Source: DYRB01 sp963845265
GTDB lineage: Bacteria > Pseudomonadota > Gammaproteobacteria > Chromatiales > Chromatiaceae
Assembly: GCA_963845265.1 (NCBI GenBank)
Contig: CAWJRN010000006.1
Coordinates: forward strand, 248,001-312,000
Direction: 5' to 3'
DNA: 64,000 nt
The notes under the pieces were generated by a model. It made no database searches. It was not told the origin of the DNA and worked only from the letters and a program-made list of their open reading frames with translations. The position numbers and the translations under genes are program-made. Of this stretch, positions 43,135 through 52,515 are shown piece after piece (within the stretch, counting starts at the first letter, position 1; each line of letters opens with the position of its first letter).

Positions 43135-44211
43135 ATGCAAGACCTCATCGACCGCCTGGTCCGTCCCGAGATTCAAGCCCTGCACGCCTACCATGTACCG
43201 GAGGCTGCCGGGCTGATCAAGCTCGACGCCATGGAAAACCCCTACCCCTGGCCGGCTGAGTTACAAGCACAGTGGCTGGACTTGCTGCAAGCGACGGACA
43301 TCAACCGCTACCCCCACCCCCAGGCCCCTGGGGTTCAGGCCGCGCTGCGCGAGGCCATGGGGATATCCGATGACATGGGGCTGATCCTGGGCAACGGCTC
43401 GGATGAGCTGATCCAGATGCTGGCCATGACCGTCGGCGGGCCCGGGCGCAAGGTCCTGTCCCTGGACCCCGGTTTCGTCATGTACCGCATGATCGCGGTC
43501 TTTACCGGCACCGACTACGTGGGCGTACCCTTGCGCCCGGACGGATTCGGCCTGGATCTACCCGCGTTCCTGGAGGCGATGGACCGGGAACAGCCGGTGC
43601 TGACCTACATCGCCTACCCCAACAACCCCACCGGGAACCTCTTTCCCGCAGACGAGATCATCCAAATCATCGAGGCGGCCCCTGGGCTGGTGATCCTGGA
43701 CGAGGCCTATGCCCCCTTCACGGACGCCTCATTCCTGTCCCGCCTAGGCGATTGGCCCAACCTGCTGGTCATGCGCACCGTCTCCAAGATGGGCCTGGCG
43801 GGCCTGCGCCTGGGCTATCTGGCCGGCCCCAAGGGGTGGATCGAACAAGTCGACAAGACCCGCCTCCCCTACAACATCAACGCACTGACCCAGGCCAGTG
43901 CAGCCCTGGCCCTGCGCCACCACGCCCTGTTCGACGCCCAGACCGCGGCCATACGCAGCGAGCGTTCCCGCTTGTTCGCCGCCCTGGCAGGGATGGACGG
44001 TGTGCTCCCTTACCTGAGCGAGGCCAACTTCATCCTGCTGCGACTCACCGCAGGCGGGGCGGATCGCGCCTTTGCCGGACTCAGGGCCCGTGGTGTCCTG
44101 GTCAAGAACCTCCATGGTGCCCACCCGCTGCTCTCCGATTGCCTCCGGGTGACGGTCGGCCGGCCAGAGGAAGACGATGCCTTCCTCGCCGCCTTGGCGG
44201 ATACCCTCTGA
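43135..44211 (+). CDS. hisC: Histidinol-phosphate aminotransferase
   Basis: A 358-residue PLP aminotransferase of the histidine pathway. KLDAMENPYPWP, NRYPHPQAPGVQAALREAMG, LGNGSDELIQMLAMT and YPNNPTGNLF are family motifs. The PLP lysine is in VMRTVSKMGLAGLRLGYL and the arginine loop in VLVKNLHGAHPLLSDCLRVT. GAGG twelve bases upstream supports the ATG. It is convergent with the glycosyltransferase gene. Confidence 0.95.
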   Translation: MQDLIDRLVRPEIQALHAYHVPEAAGLIKLDAMENPYPWPAELQAQWLDLLQATDINRYPHPQAPGVQAALREAMGISDDMGLILGNGSDELIQMLAMTVGGPGRKVLSLDPGFVMYRMIAVFTGTDYVGVPLRPDGFGLDLPAFLEAMDREQPVLTYIAYPNNPTGNLFPADEIIQIIEAAPGLVILDEAYAPFTDASFLSRLGDWPNLLVMRTVSKMGLAGLRLGYLAGPKGWIEQVDKTRLPYNINALTQASAALALRHHALFDAQTAAIRSERSRLFAALAGMDGVLPYLSEANFILLRLTAGGADRAFAGLRARGVLVKNLHGAHPLLSDCLRVTVGRPEEDDAFLAALADTL

Positions 44212-44223
44212 CACGCCGCCGCA

Positions 44224-44862
44224 CTATCGCAGTGGTTGGTAGGAAGCCGGGAGGTGAAGAAGATCGGCGGGCTCGTCGATGTCCTGTAGCCTGCCCCCCA
44301 CCCAGACGCGCCAACCCAGGGCCCGCAGCCGCTCCAGGGTCAGGGCGGCGACGGCCGGGGTACTCCAGGGCAGGTCCGAGAACAGGCTCGGATGGAAGGC
44401 CCGCAGCCCGAGCAGCACATAGCCACCGTCTTGGGCCGGGTAGACGGCCGCCTCGTGGTCATTCAGCGCCTTCGCCGCTTCACGCAGCCGCGTGGCGGAC
44501 AATGCTGGGCAGTCGGTGCCGATCAGCAGGACCCGCCGTCCTGCCACTCCCCCCACATCCAGGTGGCCCCTTGCTGCACGGGCCATGCGTGCCCCCAGGT
44601 CACCCTCCCCCTGGTCGCTGGTCTCCAGCCCCATGGGCAGGGTCTGGTCCGCCCAGTCCGGGTGGCTGACGGCCGGACTGGCGCACAGCTCCACCGAACC
44701 AATCCCTGCCGCCATTGCCTGCTCCAGGGTACGGGCCAGCAGGCGCCTTGCGAGGTCTGCCGCACCCGCGGCCCCCAAGGCAGGGATGAGTCGGGTCTTC
44801 ACCCGTCCGGGGACCGGGGCCTTGGTGAGGACCACAATCCGGACATCGCCGACGGCACTCAC
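44224..44862 (-). CDS. TIGR04282-type glycosyltransferase/nucleotidyltransferase
   Basis: A 212-residue protein with a nucleotide-sugar transferase-like fold: RIVVLTKAPVPGRVKTRL at the start, LIGTDCPALSATRLREA (metal site) and YPAQDGGYVLLGLRAFHPSLF. These are the marks of the TIGR04282 family, often found beside TIGR04283 glycosyltransferases and ArsM. The GTG at 44862 overlaps the stop of the preceding gene (GTGA), so the two are coupled. Inference: in this setting it may help build a glycosylated arsenical or a sugar precursor. Confidence 0.86.
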   Translation of the reverse strand: MSAVGDVRIVVLTKAPVPGRVKTRLIPALGAAGAADLARRLLARTLEQAMAAGIGSVELCASPAVSHPDWADQTLPMGLETSDQGEGDLGARMARAARGHLDVGGVAGRRVLLIGTDCPALSATRLREAAKALNDHEAAVYPAQDGGYVLLGLRAFHPSLFSDLPWSTPAVAALTLERLRALGWRVWVGGRLQDIDEPADLLHLPASYQPLR

Positions 44863-45572
44863 CCGGCGACCTGCGAACTCGACCCGCCTTCGCCTCTGGG
44901 CAGGCCGCGATAGCGCTCCGCCAGCCGCGCGGGCGACACGCCGCGCCAATAGTCGAAGCGCAACCGCCACATGAGCAGGACCGTGCGCCAAGGACCCTGG
45001 GTCTCCCAGCGCCGCCCGGAGGTCAGGACCCGTTCCCGCAGGCAGGCAGGCGGTCCCAGGCGCTTCAGCCGCACGGACAGCTCCACGTCCTCCATCAGCG
45101 GCTGGTTCGGGAAGCCCCCCACCGCCGCGAAGGCCGCGCCCTCGACGAACATGGCCTGGTCGCCGGTGCTGATCCCGGTCAGGCGCGAGCGCAGGTTCAT
45201 CAGCGTGGCGACGACCCGCAGCAGGCGGGGCCGGCCCGCGATGCGCACATCGAAGCGGCCCCAGCGCCGCCGTCGCAGGGCTTCGACGATGAGGGCCTCG
45301 GCCCCCTCCGGCAGCCGGGTATCGGCATGCAAAAAGACCAGCGCATCCCCCCGTGCGATCGCCGCACCGGCATTCATCTGCCGGGCGCGTCCACTGGGGG
45401 CGGTCAGGACCCTGTCGGCCAGCGGTACCGCCAGGGCCGGGGTGGCGTCGGTACTCCCGCCGTCGACGACAATGACCTCGTGGCCCAGGGCACGCAGGGG
45501 CTCGAGCGGGGCCAGAGTTGCGCGGATGCCCGCGGCCTCGTTGAGCGTCGGCAAGACGATGGACAGCCTCAT
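44859..45572 (-). CDS. TIGR04283-type family 2 glycosyltransferase
   Basis: A 237-residue GT2 enzyme: MRLSIVLPTLNEAAGIRATL, VIVVDGGSTDATPALA, GRARQMNAGAAIARGDALVF and LHADTRLP (the DxD region), then GDQAMFVEGAAFAAVGGFP and LMEDVELSVRLKRLG. The family is 'transferase 2, rSAM/selenodomain-associated'. A longer open frame reaches 46106, but the family N-terminus is at 45572. It is coupled to the downstream TIGR04282 gene and divergent from the arsM pair, with about 190 bases between them. Confidence 0.9.
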   Translation of the reverse strand: MRLSIVLPTLNEAAGIRATLAPLEPLRALGHEVIVVDGGSTDATPALAVPLADRVLTAPSGRARQMNAGAAIARGDALVFLHADTRLPEGAEALIVEALRRRRWGRFDVRIAGRPRLLRVVATLMNLRSRLTGISTGDQAMFVEGAAFAAVGGFPNQPLMEDVELSVRLKRLGPPACLRERVLTSGRRWETQGPWRTVLLMWRLRFDYWRGVSPARLAERYRGLPRGEGGSSSQVAG

Positions 45573-45759
45573 GGGTACGTTCTTGTTTCTTGGCGGATCA
45601 GTCGCTGACGCGGCAACGACAATGTTGAACGTCAGCCTTAGGCAGGCCAGTATAAGGTCTACCTCCCCAACCGGCAGGCCCGCCGCGGCACACCGAACAC
45701 CAATATGCCAGCCAAGGGCCCCGGGGGTTGCCCCCACCCAAAACCAACAGGACCACCCC

Positions 45760-45993
45760 ATGCTCGCCTGGATCGACCGCCTGCCCATCCCCGTCCTGCT
45801 CCTCGCAGCCCTGACCCTGGGGCTTGCCCCCTTCGTCCCCGAGCCCCACGTTTGGGAGAAGCTCAAGCTCCTGGGCGCCGGAGACCTGGTGCGCCCCATC
45901 GACATCTTCGACCTGCTCCTGCACGCCACGCCCTGGCTGCTACTTGGCGTCAGGGTCGTGCGTCTTGGTCGGTCGCGTGAGGTATCGTCATGA
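45760..45993 (+). CDS. Small hydrophobic protein coupled to arsM
   Basis: A 77-residue protein: a first hydrophobic helix (LPIPVLLLAALTLGLAPFVP), an amphipathic middle (HVWEKLKLLGAGDLVRPIDI) and a second hydrophobic segment (LLLHATPWLLLGVRVVRL). Relatives are annotated loosely as 'RND transporter' although far too small. The Shine-Dalgarno AGGA is well placed. Its stop overlaps the arsM start by four bases (ATGA), so the two proteins are made together. The function is unknown. A membrane partner for arsenical handling is an inference from the overlap alone. Confidence 0.82.
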   Translation: MLAWIDRLPIPVLLLAALTLGLAPFVPEPHVWEKLKLLGAGDLVRPIDIFDLLLHATPWLLLGVRVVRLGRSREVSS

Positions 45994-47057
45994 TCCCTCA
46001 AGACACCATCCACGCCAGCGTCCAACACTACTACGGCGAGGCCCTCCAGGGCAGCGCCGACCTGCGCACCGATGCCTGCTGCACGACGGACTCGATCCCC
46101 GCACATCTCAAGCCGCTACTGGCGGACATCCACCCGGAGGTGAGCGGGCGCTACTATGGCTGTGGTCTGGTAACGCCCGACCTGCTGGAGGGGCTCCGGG
46201 TGCTGGATCTCGGCTGCGGCTCCGGGCGGGACGCCTATTTGCTCTCGCGTCTGGTGGGCGAGAATGGCGAGGTGATCGGGGTCGATATGACGACCGAGCA
46301 ATTGGCCGTGGCCGAGCACCATCGCGACTTCCACCGGGACTGCTACGGCTACCAAAGCTCCAACGTCCGCTTCATCCAGGGGCACCTGGAACGTCTGGAC
46401 GCCCTGGACCTGGAGCCAGCGAGCTTCGATCTCATCGTCTCCAACTGCGTGATCAACCTCTCCCCGGACAAGCCGGCCGTCCTCGCCCAGGCGCAGGCCC
46501 TCCTCAAGCCCGGAGGGGAGCTGTACTTCTCCGATGTCTACGCCGACCGTCGAGTACCGGCCGAGTTGGCGGCGGACCCTGTGCTGTACGGGGAGTGTCT
46601 GGCGGGTGCCCTGTACTGGAACGACTTCCTGCACCTGGCCCGTGATGCCGGCTTCACCGACCCGCGACTGGTGGATGACCGTCCCCTCAGTATCGCTGAC
46701 GCGCAGATCGCGGAGCGGGTGGCACCGATCCGCTTCTACTCCGCAACCTACCGACTGTTCAAGCTGCCGGGGCTGGAGCCCGACTGTGAAGACTACGGCC
46801 AGGCGGTGGTCTACCGCGGTACACTGCCGCGGCACCCAGGCGACTGGACGCTCGACGCACACCATCGCTTTCCCACCGGCAAGGTGGTGGCGGTGTGCGG
46901 CAACACCTATCGCATGCTTGCCGAGACGCGCCTGCGTCCGCACTTCGACCTCTTTGCGGGCGCTGGGCGGCACCTTGGCATCTTCGATGGCTGCGGCACC
47001 ACCCTGCCCTTCACCGTGCAGGACGACGGCCAGGCGGCGTCCGGAGGCTGCTGCTGA
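45990..47057 (+). CDS. arsM: Arsenite S-adenosylmethionine methyltransferase
   Basis: A 355-residue enzyme that methylates As(III). A SAM-binding motif, VLDLGCGSGRDAY, is visible. The As(III)-binding cysteines are in place: Cys30/31 (DACC), Cys58 (YYGCG), Cys153 (SNCVINL) and Cys203 (YGECLAGALY). The spacings 30-58 and 153-203 equal the 28 and 50 of the characterised algal ArsM. The C-terminal domain is complete and ends GGCC, a further possible thiol pair. Products would be methylated arsenicals, detoxifying or as precursors of arsenosugars. No arsR operator was recognised. Confidence 0.95.
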   Translation: MIPQDTIHASVQHYYGEALQGSADLRTDACCTTDSIPAHLKPLLADIHPEVSGRYYGCGLVTPDLLEGLRVLDLGCGSGRDAYLLSRLVGENGEVIGVDMTTEQLAVAEHHRDFHRDCYGYQSSNVRFIQGHLERLDALDLEPASFDLIVSNCVINLSPDKPAVLAQAQALLKPGGELYFSDVYADRRVPAELAADPVLYGECLAGALYWNDFLHLARDAGFTDPRLVDDRPLSIADAQIAERVAPIRFYSATYRLFKLPGLEPDCEDYGQAVVYRGTLPRHPGDWTLDAHHRFPTGKVVAVCGNTYRMLAETRLRPHFDLFAGAGRHLGIFDGCGTTLPFTVQDDGQAASGGCC

Positions 47058-47227
47058 GTCCCGCCGAACTGGCCGTCCCCTACGACATCGACCGCTCGCC
47101 CCGGCGGGACGCAAGCGCCAAGGCCCATGGCTTCGTGGCATCGGCCCGGCCCTGGTCACCGACTGGCTCGTCGGCGCTTGGGCGCCCCTGCCCCTGATCG
47201 ATTCATCCTTCCTGCGGAGAACACATC

Positions 47228-48130
47228 ATGCGTCACTTTCTGCCTACGGCTGGACTTGCGCTCTTACTGGCACTCTTAGGGACCGCCCCCAGCGCTGAGG
47301 AGGTCACCCTCACCCAAGCCGGTCTCACCCTCAACGCCAACCTGGAGACCACCGGTGCCGACTGGCAGCAGGGCCCAGTCGTGCTGATGACCCACGGCAC
47401 CCTGGCCCACGGGCGCATGGAGATCATGGAGAGCCTGCAAGCGGCACTCAAGGACCGCGGCATCAGCTCCCTGGCCATCACCCTCAGCCTGGGCGTCGAC
47501 AACCGCCGTGGCATGTACGCGTGCGCCACACCCCACACGCACAAACACGAGGACGCGGTCGAGGAGATCGGTACCTGGCTGGGTTGGCTCCAGGCGCAGG
47601 GCGTTGCCAAGGTTGCCCTATTGGGGCACTCCCGCGGCGGCAATCAGACCGCCCGCTTTGCGGCGGCCAACCCAGATGCACCCGTGACCGCAGTGATCCT
47701 CGTCGCCCCCCAGACCTGGAGCGAGGACGATGCGGCGGCGGACTACGAGAAGCGCTACGGCAAAGAACTGGCCCCACTGGTCGCCCGGGCGCGCCAGCTT
47801 GACGCCGAGGGCAAGGGCGGTTCCCTGCTCGATCACGTGGATTTCATTTACTGCCCGGACACCGCAGCGACCGCGGCGGCCTTTGTCTCCTACTACGCCC
47901 CGGACGAACGCATGGACACGCCGCGTCTGATCCCGGAGATCAAGGTCCCAGTGCTGGTGATCGCCGGGAGCGAGGACGAGGTGGTCAAGGGGCTGGTGGA
48001 GAAGGTGCAGCCCCTGGCGGATGGGCAGAGCGTCAGCGTGACCCAGGTCGACGGCGCCGACCACTTCTTCCGCGATCTTTACGTTGATGAGGTTGCGGAT
48101 GCGGTACAGGCGCTGGTTGGGGGCGACTAA
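47228..48130 (+). CDS. Exported alpha/beta hydrolase
   Basis: A 300-residue protein with a signal peptide (1-22, ending PSA) and an alpha/beta-hydrolase fold. LMTHGTLAHGRMEIMESL forms the oxyanion region, VALLGHSRGGNQTARFA the nucleophile Ser, and VDGADHFFRDL the catalytic His. It is close to the DUF3530-like esterases, with ALKDRGISSLAITLSLGVD in the variable part. It follows arsM by 170 bases on the same strand. A role in arsenic metabolism is possible only by proximity. Confidence 0.85.
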   Translation: MRHFLPTAGLALLLALLGTAPSAEEVTLTQAGLTLNANLETTGADWQQGPVVLMTHGTLAHGRMEIMESLQAALKDRGISSLAITLSLGVDNRRGMYACATPHTHKHEDAVEEIGTWLGWLQAQGVAKVALLGHSRGGNQTARFAAANPDAPVTAVILVAPQTWSEDDAAADYEKRYGKELAPLVARARQLDAEGKGGSLLDHVDFIYCPDTAATAAAFVSYYAPDERMDTPRLIPEIKVPVLVIAGSEDEVVKGLVEKVQPLADGQSVSVTQVDGADHFFRDLYVDEVADAVQALVGGD

Positions 48131-48337
48131 CGGACTGGACCGGCGCGACTACAGCCGCGCCTAGCCGACCCTACCCGCCGGCCAAAAGTTGAGGTAGGCT
48201 GCCATATCGACCGCGGCCAGGACCCCGAAGTCCGCGCCTTCGCGTCCGCCACGCTCCAGGTCTCCAGCCATAGCCTACTGAGGCAGATGCCAATCCGGCC
48301 GGGGTAACCTCAACCATAGGGGTACACCTCGGTTAGA

Positions 48338-50251
48338 ATGCCTCGGGAGAGAACCCAATACGCAACCGCCGAGGTATTGCCCTTGCGTCGCCCAAACACG
48401 CGCCGCCGCGCCTGGCTCCCCGTGGGCCCCTTACTGCTCCTCGCCCTCGGCCTGAACCCCTTGACTGCATGGGCCGACGGCCTGACCGCCAAGGTCTCCC
48501 CAGCCGCTGCCGACGGCACACTGGAACTCACCCTGGAGGCCCCCCGCGCACCCATGGCGGAGCCGGACCTCACTGCGGTCCGGCAACACTTCGAGGTGCT
48601 GGGGACACGCAGCCAAAACCAGTCGTTCATGGTCAACGGCCGACGCAGCGACAGCTTCAGCCTGATCCTGACCCTACGCCCCCGCCACGAGGGTGTCGCA
48701 GAAGTCCCGCCCATTCCCTACGGGGACGAGACCACACCGTCCCTGCGCCTGGACGTAGCCATCCAACCCCAGGGACCGGACGCGCTGCCACCGCCGTCCA
48801 CCCCGCGGGGCCAACCCGAGCGGCCCCAGCACGCGGCTGAGGAGACCCCGCTCCTGTTGCTGGAGGTCGAGGCCACGCCGAAGTCGGTGCGGGTCCAGCA
48901 ACAAGTGGTACTTCGGGCAAGGGTCATGGCCCCGGCGAGCCGATCGGCGACCATGGCCCGACCGCGCATCGCAGAGCCAAAGATTACCGGTGCAAGCCTG
49001 ATCCCCCTACGCGAGGACAGCTATCGGACCGACCACGCCGGCGCACCCTTCGAGGTCTACGAACGCCGCTACGCCCTCTTCCCCACCCAGGCCGGCACCT
49101 TGACCATCCCCTCCCTGTCAGCAGACGCCTGGGCTGGTGGCCCTGGGGTGACGACCCCAGTGCAGCACCAGGCAGCATCCGAGCCTGTAACCCTTCAGGT
49201 CGAGCCGTCCCTGGGTGATCTGGGCCCAGGCCAGACGAAACGGCCCTGGCTTCCGGCCCGTGCAGTGAGCCTCACCGAGGAACAGACCGGGCTCGCCCGC
49301 GTGCGTCCCGGCGAGCCCCTGCTGCGCGACATCACCCTGCGGGTGGAGGGCCAACCCGCCGGCTCCTTACCCCAGATCACGGCCGCGACGCCATACCAGC
49401 TCACTACCCGCTATGCCCACCCGGCGCGCTGGGACGAACGCCTCGCCGATGGCATCGTCGGCAACCGCCGCGAGCGCATGATGATCAGCGGGAACGAACC
49501 TGGACTCTACCGCCTCCCGGAGGTGCACCTAGACTGGTGGAACACGGCGACTGGCACCTGGGAGGTCGTCAAACTGCCGGGGCGGGATGTGCAAATCATG
49601 GCCAGCGCCGCACCACTGCCGCCCCCGGCGGACCCGACAGCGGTCACCGACCAGACGAGAGTCGGGTTCACCTCCGGCAGCAATCCGACCGCCAAACAAG
49701 ATCACGCAGACGCGCAAGGCCCCGAGACCACCACCACCGACGGCAGCCCCCTGTGGCCCTGGGCCCTGCTCGCCCTGGTCTCGCTCGCACTGCCGTCCGT
49801 GCGCCAGTTGCCTGGGCGACTGCTCGGGATGGCCCTGGGCCGCCTCTCCGCCCCGCGCCGACACCCGATAGCGCCCCCCGTCCAAAGCGGCGATCCCGAA
49901 CCTCGCCCGGACCCCATGGCCGAGGCCATCGCCCAGGTTCGCACCGCCTACCAGGCCTCCAACCCGGAGGCCGCACGCCTGGCGTTGCTCGCCTGGGCAC
50001 AGATGGCTTGGCGCCACGACCCGCCCGGCAACCTCACCCAGCTCGCGCTGCGCTGCCCCGAGCCCGCCCGTGGGCGCATTACGCTGCTCGACCAGGCTTT
50101 CTTCAGCCCTGACCCCCTCGACTGGACCCGCGACCCGGTCTCGACCGATCTGCCAGCCATCGCCGCCGCTGCCCTCGATGAGCCACCGCCGCCACCGCCA
50201 AAGCGCCGGCTTGGCCCGCGCCAACCACCCCCAACGGAGAGAGCGGAATGA
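48338..50251 (+). CDS. batD: BatD-family protein
   Basis: A 637-residue protein: a signal peptide or anchor (WLPVGPLLLLALGLNPLTAW), two or three beta-rich BatD repeats (VFKAHV-like LTAKVSPAAADGTLELTLEA, LLEVEATPKSVRVQQQVVLR, YERRYALFPTQAGTLTIPSL), a membrane span near residue 475 (WPWALLALVSLALPSVRQ) and a cytoplasmic tail. BatD normally belongs to a moxR-batA-batB-batD aerotolerance operon, but those partners are not visible here. Upstream lie a 200-base gap and then the hydrolase. It overlaps the next gene by four bases. Confidence 0.84.
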   Translation: MPRERTQYATAEVLPLRRPNTRRRAWLPVGPLLLLALGLNPLTAWADGLTAKVSPAAADGTLELTLEAPRAPMAEPDLTAVRQHFEVLGTRSQNQSFMVNGRRSDSFSLILTLRPRHEGVAEVPPIPYGDETTPSLRLDVAIQPQGPDALPPPSTPRGQPERPQHAAEETPLLLLEVEATPKSVRVQQQVVLRARVMAPASRSATMARPRIAEPKITGASLIPLREDSYRTDHAGAPFEVYERRYALFPTQAGTLTIPSLSADAWAGGPGVTTPVQHQAASEPVTLQVEPSLGDLGPGQTKRPWLPARAVSLTEEQTGLARVRPGEPLLRDITLRVEGQPAGSLPQITAATPYQLTTRYAHPARWDERLADGIVGNRRERMMISGNEPGLYRLPEVHLDWWNTATGTWEVVKLPGRDVQIMASAAPLPPPADPTAVTDQTRVGFTSGSNPTAKQDHADAQGPETTTTDGSPLWPWALLALVSLALPSVRQLPGRLLGMALGRLSAPRRHPIAPPVQSGDPEPRPDPMAEAIAQVRTAYQASNPEAARLALLAWAQMAWRHDPPGNLTQLALRCPEPARGRITLLDQAFFSPDPLDWTRDPVSTDLPAIAAAALDEPPPPPPKRRLGPRQPPPTERAE

Positions 50252-52395
50252 AACGCATCGTCGGCCTGCTGGCGGTCCTGCTGTCGGTCCTGCTACTGCT
50301 CGCCGCGGGCCTCCTAGCCCTGCTCATGTGGGTCTCCCTGGACCTAGATCTGACCGCCTACAAGTCCCGCGTAGTCGAGGAAATCAACACCCGCACCGGC
50401 CTGCGCATCGCGATCTCCGGCGATCTGACCCTGCGCCTGGGCCCGGAGTTGAGGTTGCAGGCCCAAGGGCTGACCCTGACCGGTCCGGCCGCGGGGGCCA
50501 CCCCCCTGCTCGACGCCCGGATCGCGACCCTGACCGTCCCCACCACACCGCTGCTCGGCGGTCGCCTGGAGCCCAAGGAACTGTTCCTGAGCGGGGCCAA
50601 GCTCAACCTCACCCGCAACCGCGCGGGGCGAGGCAACTGGGGCCTGCCGACCCCTATGCCTACCCAGACCAGCAGGCTGCCGGTCGTCGACTTGGCCGGC
50701 ACACGCCTGCGCGTGCTGCGGTCCCAGATCGGTTATCGGGAACTGGGCACGGGCAAGACCTGGCGGCTGCGCATTGACGCCCTGGAGGCACGCCGCTCCG
50801 GTGAGGTCCTGAAGCTCGCCCTGGATGGTGATCTGAACGGCGAACCGGTGCGTCTGAGCGGACACACGGCCCCCCTGATACGCTTCCTAGCCGGCGGCCG
50901 GACCAGCGCGCCCCTGCCGGTAAACCTGCGTGGTCGCTTCCTCGGCCTCGATGTGCACGCCGACGGCGACCTGGCCCTACCCGACAGCAAGGTTCAGACA
51001 AAGGCGAGCCTCACCCTCAAGGCCAAGACCCTCGCCGGCCTGCGCCACTGGCTGAGGCCGGAACTCGCCGCCCTGGGCCCGGTAGACGCCGAACTCGTAC
51101 TCAGCGGCGGAGGTGGACACTATGCGCTGTCCCCCCTGAGCCTGCGGATCAGCGAAGCCAAGGCCAGCGGCCGGGCAAACCTCGATCTGCGCGGCCCCCG
51201 GCCAGCCCTGGACCTGGACCTCACCCTGGCCGAGGTGGATCTGCGCCCCTTCCTCCCTGAGCAAAAGTCGCAACCCGATATTCAATCCGACCAGGTCTTC
51301 ACCACCACTGCCCTGGACCTAGAATGGATGGATGCCACTGACCTCAAGGCCAGGGTGCATGTGACCAATCTGGCCGGGCTGGGTCACGCCCTCAATGACC
51401 TGGACCTGACCATCACCCTGGGGCAGCGGCTCCTGTCCCTGACCGGGACCGGCAAGGCTGAGGGTGTGCGCGACCTGGCCCTCGAACTGATTCTGAACGG
51501 CCAGGGCGAGATGCCGACCCTGGATCTGCACCTGAAGGGAGACAAGCTGCACATCGCGCCCCTGCTCGCCGGAACCGGGGCCGAGGGCCAGGTCAAGGGG
51601 GATCTGGATGCAAGGGTCAGACTCAGCGCCAAGGGCGATACCGAGGCGGCCCTCGCCGCATCCCTAGCTGGAGAGCTCATGTTGCTTGCGGAGAACATCG
51701 AGGCCCCGGTGGCAGACCTGGATCGCATGGGCGGTGGCGCCAAGACCATCTTTGGCCAGATCCTCACCCCCAGATCCCGCATGGCCAGGGTCGAGTGCGC
51801 ATTGGTGGCAATGAACTTCGACGACGGTCGGACCCGAATCAAGGGTGTCATCGATACCCCGAATTCCACCGTAACCGGCGAGGGTAGCCTGGACCTGGTC
51901 AAGGAGACCATCGAGCTGCGCCTGGTCCCTCAAGCCAAGGGCGTGACCCTGGCCGTCTCCACGCCCGTGCTCGTCTCCGGCCCCTTGGCGGACCCGGATT
52001 ACCGGATCGAACCCGGCGGCCTCATCTCCAGCCTGTCGGACATCGCGGCACGCATCGCGGTACCACAGCTACTGCTGATAGACGCCTTCGGCAAGACCCT
52101 GGCCGAGAGTTCATGCGGACAGATCCTAACGGGTCGGATCCCCGGCGGGGTCGAAAACCGGTTACTGGATGGGGCGGGCGGGGCGGCCGGCACCCTGATC
52201 AAGGCCCCGACGGCCGTACTCGAAGGGATCGGCGGTGCGGTCAAGCAGACCGGCAGCGCGGTCAAGGGCGTCGCCGGCGCGGTCGTTGAGGGGGCCGGCG
52301 GCCTGATCAAAGGTGTCGGCGGCCTCATCAAAGGGGTTGGAGACGCAGTGAAGGGCGCCGGACATCCCAAGACAGAGCAGGAAACAGCCCCCTAA
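50248..52395 (+). CDS. AsmA-family protein
   Basis: A 715-residue protein with an N-terminal anchor (residues 8-28) and a long periplasmic AsmA/TamB-type repeat region: YKSRVVEEINTRTGLRIAIS, LNLTRNRAGRGNWGL, and the C-terminal domain RMARVECALVAMNFDDGRTR through SGPLADPDYRIEP. AsmA-like proteins are implicated in lipid transport between membranes. The last 60 residues are Gly-rich repeats of the kind GGLIKGVGGLIKGVGDAVKG. It is translationally coupled to batD. Confidence 0.88.
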   Translation: MKRIVGLLAVLLSVLLLLAAGLLALLMWVSLDLDLTAYKSRVVEEINTRTGLRIAISGDLTLRLGPELRLQAQGLTLTGPAAGATPLLDARIATLTVPTTPLLGGRLEPKELFLSGAKLNLTRNRAGRGNWGLPTPMPTQTSRLPVVDLAGTRLRVLRSQIGYRELGTGKTWRLRIDALEARRSGEVLKLALDGDLNGEPVRLSGHTAPLIRFLAGGRTSAPLPVNLRGRFLGLDVHADGDLALPDSKVQTKASLTLKAKTLAGLRHWLRPELAALGPVDAELVLSGGGGHYALSPLSLRISEAKASGRANLDLRGPRPALDLDLTLAEVDLRPFLPEQKSQPDIQSDQVFTTTALDLEWMDATDLKARVHVTNLAGLGHALNDLDLTITLGQRLLSLTGTGKAEGVRDLALELILNGQGEMPTLDLHLKGDKLHIAPLLAGTGAEGQVKGDLDARVRLSAKGDTEAALAASLAGELMLLAENIEAPVADLDRMGGGAKTIFGQILTPRSRMARVECALVAMNFDDGRTRIKGVIDTPNSTVTGEGSLDLVKETIELRLVPQAKGVTLAVSTPVLVSGPLADPDYRIEPGGLISSLSDIAARIAVPQLLLIDAFGKTLAESSCGQILTGRIPGGVENRLLDGAGGAAGTLIKAPTAVLEGIGGAVKQTGSAVKGVAGAVVEGAGGLIKGVGGLIKGVGDAVKGAGHPKTEQETAP

Positions 52396-52515
52396 ACGAG
52401 GCGCCACCCCAAACCGGCGAACAGATGCTGCGAATACGGCACCGACTGACCTATCAGCAAACCCCTGACGCCATGCCGACCCTAAGAATTTTTGACGCTT
52501 TTCGGTAGGATTGGA

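Noticed and set aside
44859..46106. An extended N-terminus for the TIGR04283 glycosyltransferase
   Set aside because: The family begins at MRLSIVLPT (45572). The extra 178 codons cross the opposite-strand small gene and lack similarity.
46116..47159. A 347-codon frame on the minus strand
   Set aside because: Antisense to arsM, with no domain of its own.
47058..47227. A possible arsS remnant after arsM
   Set aside because: The short translation has no CxxxCxxC radical-SAM motif or other recognisable part.
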